Assembly: GCA_035999765.1 (NCBI GenBank)
Contig: CP108521.1
Location: forward strand, 6,634,001 to 6,698,000
Source of the DNA: Streptomyces sp. NBC_01231
GTDB taxonomy: Bacteria; Actinomycetota; Actinomycetes; Streptomycetales; Streptomycetaceae
Direction: 5' to 3'
Length of the DNA stretch: 64,000 nucleotides
Positions 52,124-60,354 of this stretch are shown one piece after another. Positions within the stretch are counted from its first letter, which is position 1, and every line of letters begins with the position of its first letter. A program made the translations under genes and the position numbers. The notes beneath the pieces are model-generated. The model was not told the origin of the DNA. It worked only from the letters and a program-made list of their open reading frames with translations, and did not search any database.

Positions 52124-53013
52124 CCGGGCGTCGTACCAGCCGGACTCTGTGCTGGGGTGCCGTCCCAGAAGTCGGCGAGGGCCCGTGCGGTCGGCTGGGG
52201 CTGGTCCGCATTCGGGGAGTGCTCGGCGCCGGGGACGACCGTCCGGCGCGCCCGCAGTCGTACGGCCATGTCGTCGAGGAGCGTCACGGGCCAGGTGTCG
52301 TCGGCGGCGCCCGACAGCACATGGAACGGCAGCGGGACGACGGCGAGTTCGGTGACCCGGTCCGGCTCGGTGCACAACTGGCGTCCCGTGGCGAGGAGTT
52401 GGGCGCGCCTGGTGCCCAACCAGCGGCGGCGCAGCTGGTCCTGGTCACCGATACCGACGGCGGGCCCGCCAACCTCCTCCGGCGGCCCCATCGCCTGGAT
52501 GGCCCCCCACACCTCGGCCATGTCCAGCACGGCGAGCGCGTCCCGCAGCAGCTTCACGCGCTGCTGCTGGGAGTCGGAGATCTGCGCCGGGCCGGAGGAC
52601 ATGAGGGTGAGCGAGCGGAAGGGGGAGTGGTCGAGCAGTACGGCCGCCCGGGCGATCTGCCCGCCGAGAGAGTGCCCCAGCAGATGCACGGGCGTCCCGA
52701 CGGCTTCGGCCTGCGCGAGCACGTCCCGCGCCAGCCGTTCCCGCGCGTAGGCGGACTCGTCGTCCTCGGGGCCGTCCGACTCGAACTGCCCCCGGCCGTC
52801 GACGGCCACGATCCGGTACCCGCGCGCCGTGAGCGGCTCGTGCAGCAGCGTGAAGTCCTCCTTGCTGCCGGTGAACCCGGGCAGCATCAGCACGGTCCCC
52901 TTCGCCTCGCCGCCGGCCACCGGGCTGTCCACGACGGCGAATTCACCGCGTGCGGTGCGCAGAGGGTAGGCGCGGGCGCCGGGGGGCGGGGTGAAGGAGA
53001 CGCGACGGCTCAC
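52120..53013 (-). CDS. Alpha/beta hydrolase
   Basis: A 297-residue hydrolase. MLPGFTGSKEDF forms the oxyanion region, the nucleophile elbow is LLGHSLGGQIAR (Ser about residue 117), the acid is likely in VLSGAADDTWP and the His in VVPGAEHSPNAD. It has no signal peptide. ATG 53013. Substrate unknown. The end overlaps the NYN gene by four bases, both stop codons being shared. Confidence 0.83.
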   Translation of the reverse strand: MSRRVSFTPPPGARAYPLRTARGEFAVVDSPVAGGEAKGTVLMLPGFTGSKEDFTLLHEPLTARGYRIVAVDGRGQFESDGPEDDESAYARERLARDVLAQAEAVGTPVHLLGHSLGGQIARAAVLLDHSPFRSLTLMSSGPAQISDSQQQRVKLLRDALAVLDMAEVWGAIQAMGPPEEVGGPAVGIGDQDQLRRRWLGTRRAQLLATGRQLCTEPDRVTELAVVPLPFHVLSGAADDTWPVTLLDDMAVRLRARRTVVPGAEHSPNADQPQPTARALADFWDGTPAQSPAGTTPG

Positions 53014-53095
53014 GGGGGGAGGCTACCGGGTGGGTCTCCTGCCGACCGGGGCGGGAGTCGGGGCGCGCAGGCCGGTGGGCCGGGGCGGGAAACGC

Positions 53096-53132
53096 CGACG
53101 GCCCGGTTCACATGGTGTGAACCGGGCCGTCG
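53096..53132. terminator. 17-bp perfect hairpin downstream of the DEAD-box gene
   Basis: CGACGGCCCGGTTCACA (53096-53112) pairs perfectly with 53116-53132, with a three-base loop, nine bases beyond the helicase stop. It also precedes the alpha/beta hydrolase gene start on the same strand. Confidence 0.88.
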
Positions 53133-53141
53133 AGCGCGGGA

Positions 53142-55994
53142 TCAGCTCTCCGCGGGCTCCGTGGCCTCCGCGGCCTTACGGGGCCGCCGTACCCTCGGCG
53201 TGGCCTCGGCGGACTGGGCCGGGATGTCGGCGGACGCGGCGGGCTCCGCGGCAGCCGTGGCCTTGCGGGCCCGGCGCGCCTTGGGCTTCGCCTCGGCACC
53301 TTCCGCCGTGTCCACGGCAGCCTCGGCCGACGCCGCGGTCTTGCGCGTACGACGCGGCTTCGCCACGGTCGGCTCGGCCGTCTCCTCGGCCGCGGTGGCC
53401 GTGGCTGCCTTGCGCGTACGGCGCGGCTTGGCCTCCGTGCCCTCGGCGGTGTCCACGGCCGTCTCCGCGGCGTCCGCGGTGTCCGTGCTCACGGTGGGCT
53501 CGGCTGCCTTACGGGTACGGCGGCGGGGTGCCGCTTCCGTGCCCTCGGCGGTGTCCACGGCCGTCTCCGCGGCTGCGGTCTTGCGGGTGCGGCGCGGCTT
53601 GGTCTCCGCGGCGTCCGCGGTGTCCGTGCTCACGGTGGGCTCGGCTGCCTTACGGGTACGGCGGCGGGGTGCCGCTTCCGTGCCTTCCGCGGTGTCCACG
53701 GCCGCTTCCGCGGCTGCGGTCTTGCGGGTACGGCGCGGCTTGGTCTCCGTGTCCACGGCGGCCTCGGCCGACGCCGCGGTCTTGCGCGTACGGCGCGGCT
53801 TGGCCTCAGTGGGCTCCGGCTCCTGGGCCGTCTGTGCCGGGATCTCGGCGGTGACGGCCGCTACGGCCTCGGCGGCCTTGCGGGTGCGACGGCGCGGCTT
53901 GGCCTCCGTGGCCTCGACGGTGTCGAGGGCCGCCTCGGCGGGAGCCGCGGTGGCTGCGGCGGCCTTGCGGGTACGACGGCGGGGCTTGGTCTCCGCGACC
54001 TCCACAGCGTCAGCAGCCGCTTCAGCGGTGCCTTCCGCGGCCTCGGCCACAGCCGCAGTCGTCGCCTTGCGGGTACGACGCCGGGGCTGGGCGGCGGGAG
54101 CCTCGGGCTCCGACACCGTCGTCGCCTCGGACACCCGCACCGCGTCGGTGACGGCCTCCGGGCTCACCGGCGCGGCCGGCTCGGGTGCCGCCGTCGTCGG
54201 CTCGGCCGATGTGAGCGGCGTCTCCGCGGACTTGCGGGTACGGCGGCGACGCGACTTCGCAGGGGCCTCAACGGAATCCGGGGCAACGGTGCCCTCGGCC
54301 GTCGCGACGGCCGCCTCCGCGCTCGCCTCGGGCGCCACCGCCTCGACGGCCGTGGCCGCCGGTACGGCATCGCCCTGAGCGCCGTTGCGGGTCCGACGGC
54401 GACGACGCGGGGTACGCGTCGTCGCGGACGTGTCCTCCGCGGGAACGGCCGTTCCCGCGGAGACCGCCGTGGCACTCTCCTCCGGTGCGATCGCCTGAGC
54501 CGCCCCGGAGGACGCCGTGGCGTCCAGCGGCGTACCACTGCGGGTACGGCGGCGGCGACGCGGTGTACGGGCCGAGCGCTCGCTGTCGGCGGACCGGGAC
54601 TCGTCCCGGTCGCTCCGCTCACTCCGGCCACCTCGGCCGCCCTGGCCACTGCGGCCGCCCTGGCCACCGCGACCGTTCCGGTCGCCGCGACCGCGCGGAC
54701 CGCGCCCGCCCGGCTCGCCCAGGTCCTCGAGCTCCTCCGCGTCGAGCCCGGCACGCGTCCGCTCGGTGCGCGGCAGGACGCCCTTCGTGCCCGCGGGAAT
54801 GCCGAGTTCCTCGTAGAAGTGCGGGGAGGTGGAGTACGTCTCCGGCGGGTCGCTGAAGTTGAGCTCCAGCGCCTTGTTGATGAGCTGCCAGCGCGGGATG
54901 TCGTCCCAGTCGACGAGCGTGACCGCGATGCCCTTGGCGCCCGCGCGGCCGGTACGGCCGATGCGGTGCAGGTACGTCTTCTCGTCCTCGGGGGACTGGT
55001 AGTTGATGACGTGGGTGACGCCCTCGACGTCGATGCCGCGGGCGGCGACGTCGGTGCAGACGAGCACGTCGACCTTGCCGTTGCGGAAGGCGCGCAGGGC
55101 CTGCTCGCGGGCGCCCTGGCCGAGGTCGCCGTGGACCGCGCCGGACGCGAAGCCGCGCTGCTGGAGCTGGTCGGCGAGGTCGGCCGCCGTGCGCTTGGTA
55201 CGGCAGAACACCATGACCAGGCCGCGGCCCTCGGCCTGGAGGATGCGCGAGACCATCTCGGGCTTGTCCATGTTGTGCGCGCGGTACACGTGCTGCTTGG
55301 TGTTCGCGACGGTCCTGCCCGCGTCGTCCGGCGACGTGGCGTTGATGTGCGTGGGCTGCGACATGTACCGGCGGGCGAGTCCGATGACCGCGCCCGGCAT
55401 GGTCGCCGAGAACAGCATGGTCTGGCGCTTGACCGGAAGCATGTTGATGATCTTCTCGACGTCGGGCAGGAAGCCCAGGTCGAGCATCTCGTCGGCCTCG
55501 TCGAGGACGAGCGACTTGATGTGCTTGAGGTTGAGCTTCTTCTGGCCCGCGAGGTCCAGCAGGCGGCCCGGAGTGCCGACGACGACGTCGATGCCCTTCT
55601 TGAGGGCCTCCACCTGGGGCTCGTAGGCCCGGCCGCCGTAGATCGCGAGAACCCGCACGTTGCGCACCTTGCCCGCGGTCAGCAGGTCGTTGGTGACCTG
55701 CGTGCACAGCTCGCGGGTGGGGACGACCACGAGCGCCTGCGGTGCGTCGGTGAGGGCCTCGGGCTGGGCGCGCCCGGCCTCCACGTCGGCGGGGACGGTG
55801 ACGCGCTCGAGGAGCGGGAGGCCGAAGCCCAGCGTCTTGCCGGTGCCGGTCTTGGCCTGGCCGATGACGTCCGTGCCGGAGAGGGCGACGGGAAGGGTCA
55901 TCTCCTGGATGGGGAAGGGGGTGATGATGCCGACGGCTTCGAGGGCCTCGGCGGTCTCGGGAAGAATCCCGAGCTCCCGGAAGGTCGTAGTCAG
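53142..55994 (-). CDS. DEAD-box RNA helicase with long basic repetitive tail, probable CTG start
   Basis: A 950-residue RNA helicase. The Q-motif segment TTTFRELGILPETAEALEAVGI..TPFPIQE is in frame upstream of the first ATG, and only a CTG (55994), eight bases after AGAGG, can start it. Core motifs: AKTGTGKT, PTRELC, TPGRLLD, DEAD in LDEADEMLDLGF, SATMP, HRIGRTGRAG. From ~residue 430 on, the tail has RGG-like GGRSGQGGRGG and then about 15 blocks of PRRRTRK(T/A)A separated by acidic Ala/Glu/Thr linkers. Such tails bind RNA or proteins. A 141-bp tandem duplication occurs in it. Confidence 0.88.
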   Translation of the reverse strand: MTTTFRELGILPETAEALEAVGIITPFPIQEMTLPVALSGTDVIGQAKTGTGKTLGFGLPLLERVTVPADVEAGRAQPEALTDAPQALVVVPTRELCTQVTNDLLTAGKVRNVRVLAIYGGRAYEPQVEALKKGIDVVVGTPGRLLDLAGQKKLNLKHIKSLVLDEADEMLDLGFLPDVEKIINMLPVKRQTMLFSATMPGAVIGLARRYMSQPTHINATSPDDAGRTVANTKQHVYRAHNMDKPEMVSRILQAEGRGLVMVFCRTKRTAADLADQLQQRGFASGAVHGDLGQGAREQALRAFRNGKVDVLVCTDVAARGIDVEGVTHVINYQSPEDEKTYLHRIGRTGRAGAKGIAVTLVDWDDIPRWQLINKALELNFSDPPETYSTSPHFYEELGIPAGTKGVLPRTERTRAGLDAEELEDLGEPGGRGPRGRGDRNGRGGQGGRSGQGGRGGRSERSDRDESRSADSERSARTPRRRRRTRSGTPLDATASSGAAQAIAPEESATAVSAGTAVPAEDTSATTRTPRRRRRTRNGAQGDAVPAATAVEAVAPEASAEAAVATAEGTVAPDSVEAPAKSRRRRTRKSAETPLTSAEPTTAAPEPAAPVSPEAVTDAVRVSEATTVSEPEAPAAQPRRRTRKATTAAVAEAAEGTAEAAADAVEVAETKPRRRTRKAAAATAAPAEAALDTVEATEAKPRRRTRKAAEAVAAVTAEIPAQTAQEPEPTEAKPRRTRKTAASAEAAVDTETKPRRTRKTAAAEAAVDTAEGTEAAPRRRTRKAAEPTVSTDTADAAETKPRRTRKTAAAETAVDTAEGTEAAPRRRTRKAAEPTVSTDTADAAETAVDTAEGTEAKPRRTRKAATATAAEETAEPTVAKPRRTRKTAASAEAAVDTAEGAEAKPKARRARKATAAAEPAASADIPAQSAEATPRVRRPRKAAEATEPAES
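53461..53742 (-). repeat. 141-bp tandem duplication in the helicase tail
   Basis: The block 53461-53601 is followed by a near-identical copy 53602-53742 (period 141 bases, 47 codons). Each encodes one KPRRTRKTAAAE..VDTAEGTEAAPRRRTRKAAEPTVSTDTADAAE unit, so the linker length is still growing. Confidence 0.85.
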
Positions 55995-56381
55995 GGTGCT
56001 GCCTCTTCTGTGTGGGCGGTGCGAGGCGAGCTCGGGGGTCGTCTAAGACCGTGCTGGGGACGTCGACTGCCTTACGGGCAAACCGTATGGCACGGGACCA
56101 CTGCCGACGCTCTAGCGCTCGTACCGCTGAGGGTCCCCCTCCGGATTCCGTACGCATCGCGCCGTACGGACGAGGAGGGCTGTCGGGTCGGAGCCGATCG
56201 GGCCACCGACCGGGCATCCTCATGCGTGCAGCCCGTCAAGATACGTCAGAGACCTCAGCGGGCGCATTACCACCATACCCCGGAATCGCGCACATGCGAT
56301 GGCCGATTTGGTCACGTAGTCGTCGTCACACTGATTGACCAGGGACTTCCGTCGTGCGACGGGCCAGCTATTGTGCGCTAC
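55995..56381. other. Divergent gap between helicase and ferritin-like genes
   Basis: The 387 bases contain the AGAGG site of the helicase at the left and the leaderless -10 of the rightward gene (56369-56374) at the right. A TATGGT on the leftward strand (complement 56272-56277) could be a helicase promoter, giving a leader of ~270 bases, as seen with some cold-regulated helicases. No further gene is supported. Confidence 0.45.
56369..56374 (+). promoter_or_regulatory. -10 element TATTGT of leaderless gene at 56382
   Basis: TATTGT ends seven bases before the ATG; a possible -35 TTCCGT (56347-56352) stands 16 bases upstream. No ribosome site exists. Confidence 0.55.
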
Positions 56382-57131
56382 ATGACGACGCCTGACAACA
56401 CCTCCGACGCAACCGCAGACGTTTCCCCCGAGGTCACCGGAGTCGCTGCCCAGGACTGGTCCCGGGCCTGCGTGGACCCGCAGTACCGCGCGGCGGTCGT
56501 GGACCTGCTCGGCGCTCTCGCATACGGGGAACTGGCGGCCTTCGAACGGCTCGCGGAGGACGCCAAGCTGGCGCCGACGCTCGCGGACAAGGCGGAGCTC
56601 GCGAAGATGGCGTCCGCCGAGTTCCACCACTACGAGAAGCTGCGCGACCGGCTCACGGAGATCGGTGAGGAGCCGACCCTGGCGATGGAGCCGTTCGTCG
56701 CCGCGCTCGACGGCTTCCACAAGCAGACGGCACCGTCCGACTGGCTGGAGGGTCTGGTCAAGGCGTACGTCGGCGACTCGATCGCCAGCGACTTCTACCG
56801 CGAGGTCGCCGCTCGCCTCGACGCGGACAGCCGGGAACTCGTCCTCGCCGTCCTCGACGACACCGGTCACGCCGGCTTCGCCGTGGAGAAGGTGCGCGCC
56901 GCGATCGACGCGGAGCCGCGCGTCGGGGGACGGCTCGCGCTGTGGGCGCGGCGGCTGATGGGCGAGGCGCTGTCGCAGTCCCAGCGCGTGGTGGCCGACC
57001 GGGACGCCCTGTCGACGATGCTCGTGGGCGGGGTCGCGGACGGTTTCGACCTCGCCGAGGTGGGCCGGATGTTCTCCCGCATCACCGAGGCCCACACCAA
57101 GCGGATGGCGGCGCTGGGGCTGGCGGCCTAG
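56382..57131 (+). CDS. Ferritin-like fold protein, MiaE-like
   Basis: A 249-residue four-helix protein. It has the paired Glu/His of a diiron site: GALAYGELAAFERLAEDAKL, ASAEFHHYEKLRDRL and, in the second half, DSIASDFYREVAARL and DDTGHAGFAVEKVRAA. This is the ferritin-like group named after tRNA hydroxylase MiaE. Real substrate in Actinobacteria is unknown. A hairpin follows the stop. It is transcribed away from the helicase. Confidence 0.8.
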   Translation: MTTPDNTSDATADVSPEVTGVAAQDWSRACVDPQYRAAVVDLLGALAYGELAAFERLAEDAKLAPTLADKAELAKMASAEFHHYEKLRDRLTEIGEEPTLAMEPFVAALDGFHKQTAPSDWLEGLVKAYVGDSIASDFYREVAARLDADSRELVLAVLDDTGHAGFAVEKVRAAIDAEPRVGGRLALWARRLMGEALSQSQRVVADRDALSTMLVGGVADGFDLAEVGRMFSRITEAHTKRMAALGLAA

Positions 57132-57142
57132 GTTCCGTCCCT

Positions 57143-57162
57143 GCCCCGGGTGTTTCCGGGGC
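57143..57162 (+). terminator. Short GC hairpin after the ferritin-like gene
   Basis: GCCCCGG (57143-57149) pairs with CCGGGGC (57156-57162) with a six-base loop. Confidence 0.55.
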
Positions 57163-57208
57163 CTGTCCCGTGGCGCGCTGTGGAGTGCCGGGATCGGAAA
57201 GGACGCCG

Positions 57209-57240
57209 CGATCGGCGACGGGTCAGGCGGTCGCCGATCG
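57209..57240. terminator. Hairpin at the end of the leftward small membrane protein gene
   Basis: CGATCGGCGAC (57209-57219) pairs with GTCGCCGATCG (57230-57240), overlapping the stop of the gene ending at 57223. Confidence 0.6.
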
Positions 57241-57495
57241 GCGGCGGAGTCTTCCCGCGGGGCGCAGCAGCAGCGAGAGCGAAGCCGCGGAGACAACCGC
57301 CGCGCCGGCCAGGGGCGGCAGAACGCCTCCGGCGTCCAGCGCGCTGTGGGTGACGAAGGCGCCGAACAGGGCTCCGGCGACACCGGTCGTGAGGACCAGG
57401 GAGCGGGTCGGCAGGCGATGGGACAGCCGGTGGATCGCCGCCCCCGCCAGCAGCAGACCGAGCAGAGCGGAGCCGAGCGCTTCCAACATCATCAT
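57223..57495 (-). CDS. Small three-helix membrane protein
   Basis: A 90-residue protein with hydrophobic segments at about 3-22, 32-50 and 58-78 (LEALGSALLGLLLAGAAIHRL, LVLTTGVAGALFGAFVTHSALDAGG, LPPLAGAAVVSAASLSLLL), ending in a basic GRLRRRSATA. ATG 57495 is behind GGGAGGG; the frame opens 11 codons earlier without a site. No family recognised. Confidence 0.6.
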   Translation of the reverse strand: MMMLEALGSALLGLLLAGAAIHRLSHRLPTRSLVLTTGVAGALFGAFVTHSALDAGGVLPPLAGAAVVSAASLSLLLRPAGRLRRRSATA

Positions 57496-57603
57496 GGGGT
57501 CCCTCCCACACGCCGCACTGCGCGTCACGTTCGTAGCCCGTCATACCCGTGACCTGCGGAATACAATCCTCCTCTGTGTGCTGCTTGTGCTCCATATGTG
57601 GAG

Positions 57604-57652
57604 GAAAAAATTCGGGAGGGGCCCGGCGACACATGGTCGCCGGGCCCCTCCC
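57604..57652 (-). terminator. Rho-independent terminator of the DUF3107 gene
   Basis: A 17-base perfect stem (57614-57630 with 57636-57652, loop ACATG) is followed on the leftward strand by GAATTTTTTCC. The T-run makes it a leftward terminator, 34 bases past the DUF3107 stop. Confidence 0.9.
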
Positions 57653-57685
57653 GTCGCGCGGGACGCGCGAATGACTCGCGCGTGA

Positions 57686-57913
57686 CTACAGCGCGCCGAA
57701 TCCCACCTTGCGGGGGGCCGGTTCGCCGAGTTCGACGTAGGCGAGACGGTCGGCGGGCACGAGGACCTTGCGGCCGTGCTCGTCCACGAGGCTCAGCAGC
57801 TGAGACTTGCCCGCCAGTGCCTCGGCCACCGCTCGCTCGACGTCCTCGGCACTCTGACCGCTCTCCAGAACGATCTCGCGGGGTGCGTGCTGCACGCCGA
57901 TCTTGACCTCCAC
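57686..57913 (-). CDS. DUF3107 small protein
   Basis: A 75-residue protein beginning EVKIGVQHAPREIVLESGQS and ending LVPADRLAYVELGEPAPRKVGFGAL, the DUF3107 pattern found throughout actinomycetes. The GTG at 57913 is eight bases behind GGAGGG; the open frame continues upstream without a site. Function unknown. It lies downstream of a TetR gene on the same strand. Confidence 0.85.
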   Translation of the reverse strand: MEVKIGVQHAPREIVLESGQSAEDVERAVAEALAGKSQLLSLVDEHGRKVLVPADRLAYVELGEPAPRKVGFGAL

Positions 57914-58063
57914 GGCTATGTCCCTCCGACGGTCAGTGAAGTGCGCGACCTTCCGCGCCGTACCAGCACACATTAGCCCGGCGGGAGGACGTGCATGCTC
58001 CGCCCTAGAACGCCAGGAGCGAACATCGGGCGGGAACAAACACGCCGCACGCGCGCGTGCGGC

Positions 58064-58705
58064 TCAGTGGTGGTCGATGCCGTGCAGCGGGAAGCCCGCG
58101 ATGCCCCGCCAGGCCAGGGACGTCAGCAGCTGGACCGCCTGGTCGCGTGGGACGCTGCGGTCGCTGTGCAGCCAGGAACGGGCCACCACCTGCGCGAGAC
58201 CGCCCAGACCCGACGCCAGCAGCATCGACTCCGCGCGCGAGAGCCCGGTGTCCTCCGCGATGACCTCGCAGATCGCCTCGGCGCACTCGTTCGTGACCTT
58301 GTCGACGCGCTCACGCACCGCGGGCTCGTTCGTCAGGTCCGACTCGAAGACCAGGCGGAAGGCGCCGCCGTCGTCCTCGACGTACGCGAAGTAGGCGTCC
58401 ATGGTCGCCCGGACGCGCTGCTTGTTGTCGCTCGTCGACGCGAGCGCGTTCCGCACGGACTGGATCAGGGACTCGCAGTGCTGGTCCAGCAGCGCGAGGT
58501 AGAGGTCGAGCTTGCCCGGGAAATGCTGGTAGAGCACCGGCTTGCTGACGCCGGCGCGCTCGGCGATGTCGTCCATCGCGGCGGAGTGGTAGCCCTGCGC
58601 CACGAAAACCTCCTGGGCGGCGCCCAGCAGTTGGTTCCGTCGGGCACGGCGCGGCAGGCGCGTGCCTCGCGGGCGTGCTGCCTCTGTCTGCTCGATGGCT
58701 GTCAC
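58064..58705 (-). CDS. TetR/AcrR family transcriptional regulator
   Basis: A 213-residue repressor-type regulator. The helix-turn-helix is RRNQLLGAAQEVFVAQGYHSAAMDDIAERAGVSKPVLYQHFPGKLDLYLALL (about residues 21-72). The ligand domain is all-helical. GTG 58705 is chosen, behind GGGAGG. No own operator was found upstream (58706-58899). Similar genes sit next to DUF3107 in Streptomyces, so it may control this conserved region. Confidence 0.88.
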   Translation of the reverse strand: MTAIEQTEAARPRGTRLPRRARRNQLLGAAQEVFVAQGYHSAAMDDIAERAGVSKPVLYQHFPGKLDLYLALLDQHCESLIQSVRNALASTSDNKQRVRATMDAYFAYVEDDGGAFRLVFESDLTNEPAVRERVDKVTNECAEAICEVIAEDTGLSRAESMLLASGLGGLAQVVARSWLHSDRSVPRDQAVQLLTSLAWRGIAGFPLHGIDHH

Positions 58706-58899
58706 GCCGCCTCCCAATGTCGTCCACTTGCGGTGTGCGCCGCGCGGCCATCGTACTTTTCGGTAACCCTGGTGTGCGCGGTGCGAGCGCAGAATTTCAC
58801 GGACCGGACGGTGGCGATAGCCGGGCAGAAGGTTTCAAGACGTGATTTACCGGGCAACAGGGCGTACCACTCCTGTTCAGCGGCGAGCCATCGCCGGCG

Positions 58900-59133
58900 T
58901 CATCGGTAGTCGTCCTCGTCGAGGGAGACGACCCGGGCCTGTTCGATGAGATCGGCCTCGTCGCCGCGGGCCGGGTCCACACCCGTCAGCGGGTCGTCCC
59001 GGTCGGGCACCACGGCCTTGTGCTGTTCGGCCGCGTCGCCTTCTGGGGCCTCGACGCCGATTTCCTCGTCGTTCTCGATACCCTCGGCCGCGAACGTCTC
59101 GGGGTCGGTGGGGTCGGTGGGGTCGACGGTCAT
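58900..59133 (-). CDS. Small acidic protein
   Basis: A 77-residue protein, strongly acidic (Asp/Glu about 30%), reading TVDPTDPTDPETFAAEGIEN and ending LIEQARVVSLDEDDYR. ATG 59133 is behind GGGAGC; a longer frame to 59169 lacks a site. No fold predicted; probably disordered. It is conserved among Streptomyces as far as I recall. Function unknown. Confidence 0.6.
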   Translation of the reverse strand: MTVDPTDPTDPETFAAEGIENDEEIGVEAPEGDAAEQHKAVVPDRDDPLTGVDPARGDEADLIEQARVVSLDEDDYR

Positions 59134-59311
59134 GGGGGGCTCCCTTCCTAGAACGTCCCTGATGTGCACAGGGGGCTACATGCGGGTGCCCTGCGTACGA
59201 GGGTAGGAGACACACGATCTGTACGCCATTGATCCGGGTTGATCCGAGCGCTTGTTTGTGAACATGTCAGCTTGTGACGGCGAACACACGAATCACTGCG
59301 TGATCGTCTCG

Positions 59312-59317
59312 TAACAT
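59312..59317 (+). promoter_or_regulatory. -10 element TAACAT of leaderless hydrolase gene
   Basis: TAACAT ends six bases before the ATG at 59324; no ribosome site is present. Confidence 0.45.
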
Positions 59318-59323
59318 TGCCGC

Positions 59324-60346
59324 ATGTCTTCGACCGAGCTGCCGTTCGTGCCGCCCGCCAATGTGCTCCCCAAGGTGGCGCCCGTCCGGGTCGCGGAAGG
59401 TGAGCGCCTGAGGTCGGTCGGGCTGCCCGGGATCACGCTGTCGATCCGGTCGAGACCGCCGGCGCGTGCGGGTCTGCCGCCCGCCCTGTGCGTCCACGGA
59501 CTGGGCGGTTCCTCGCAGAACTGGTCCGCGTTGATGGAGCAGGTGCAGGCCACCGTCGACAGCGAGGCCGTCGATCTGCCGGGCTTCGGCGACTCCCCGC
59601 CGCCGGACGACGGTGACTACTCGATCAGCGGGCACGCGCGCGCGGTCATTCGCTACCTCGACGCGTCCGGGCGCGGCCCCGTGCACCTCTTCGGGAACTC
59701 GCTCGGCGGCGCGGTCTGCACGCGTGTGGCCGCGGTGCGTCCCGATCTCGTCCGCACGCTCACGCTCGTCTCGCCGGCGCTGCCGGAGATCCGCGTCCAG
59801 CGCACCGCCGTGCCGACGGGACTGCTCGCGGTGCCCGGCGTGGCCGGACTCTTCACCAGGTTCACCAAGGAGTGGACGGCCGAGCAGCGGGTCCGCGGGG
59901 TCACGGCCCTGTGCTACGGCGACCCCGGGCGGGTGACGCCCGAGGGCTTCCGGTACGCGGTGGAGGAGATGGAGCGGCGGCTGCGGCTGCCGTACTTCTG
60001 GGACGCGATGACGCGCTCCGCGCGCGGGCTGGTGAACGCGTACACCCTGGGCGGCCAGCACGCGCTGTGGCGCCAGGCGGAACGCGTCCTCGCCCCGACG
60101 CTCCTCGTCTACGGTGGCCGGGACCAACTCGTGGGCTTCCGCATGGCCCAGAAAGCGGCCCGCACGTTCCGCGACTCCCGCCTGCTCACCCTGCCCGAGG
60201 CGGGGCACGTGGCGATGATGGAGTACCCCGAAACGGTCGCGGGCGCGTTCCGTGACCTCCTCACGGACGCGGAGACCGCCGGGGGAAGGACGGGTGCCCC
60301 CGACGGGGGCGCCGGGATGTCGAGCACTACTGGCGCGGGGAGCTGA
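59324..60346 (+). CDS. Alpha/beta hydrolase
   Basis: A 340-residue hydrolase. Motifs: CVHGLGGSSQNW (oxyanion), HLFGNSLGGAVCTRV (Ser about residue 126), LLVYGGRDQLVGF (Asp) and LPEAGHVAMME (His). It has no signal peptide. The tail (PDGGAGMSSTTGAGS) is low-complexity. ATG 59324 fits a leaderless start. The DUF3152 gene follows by eight bases, so they are one unit. Confidence 0.83.
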   Translation: MSSTELPFVPPANVLPKVAPVRVAEGERLRSVGLPGITLSIRSRPPARAGLPPALCVHGLGGSSQNWSALMEQVQATVDSEAVDLPGFGDSPPPDDGDYSISGHARAVIRYLDASGRGPVHLFGNSLGGAVCTRVAAVRPDLVRTLTLVSPALPEIRVQRTAVPTGLLAVPGVAGLFTRFTKEWTAEQRVRGVTALCYGDPGRVTPEGFRYAVEEMERRLRLPYFWDAMTRSARGLVNAYTLGGQHALWRQAERVLAPTLLVYGGRDQLVGFRMAQKAARTFRDSRLLTLPEAGHVAMMEYPETVAGAFRDLLTDAETAGGRTGAPDGGAGMSSTTGAGS

Positions 60347-60354
60347 GGCGCGGC

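Noticed and set aside
53142..55901. Rightward open frames across the helicase tail
   Set aside because: They are mirror images of the basic repeats (Arg codons become Ala/Ser/Pro-rich frames) and have no starts with ribosome sites.
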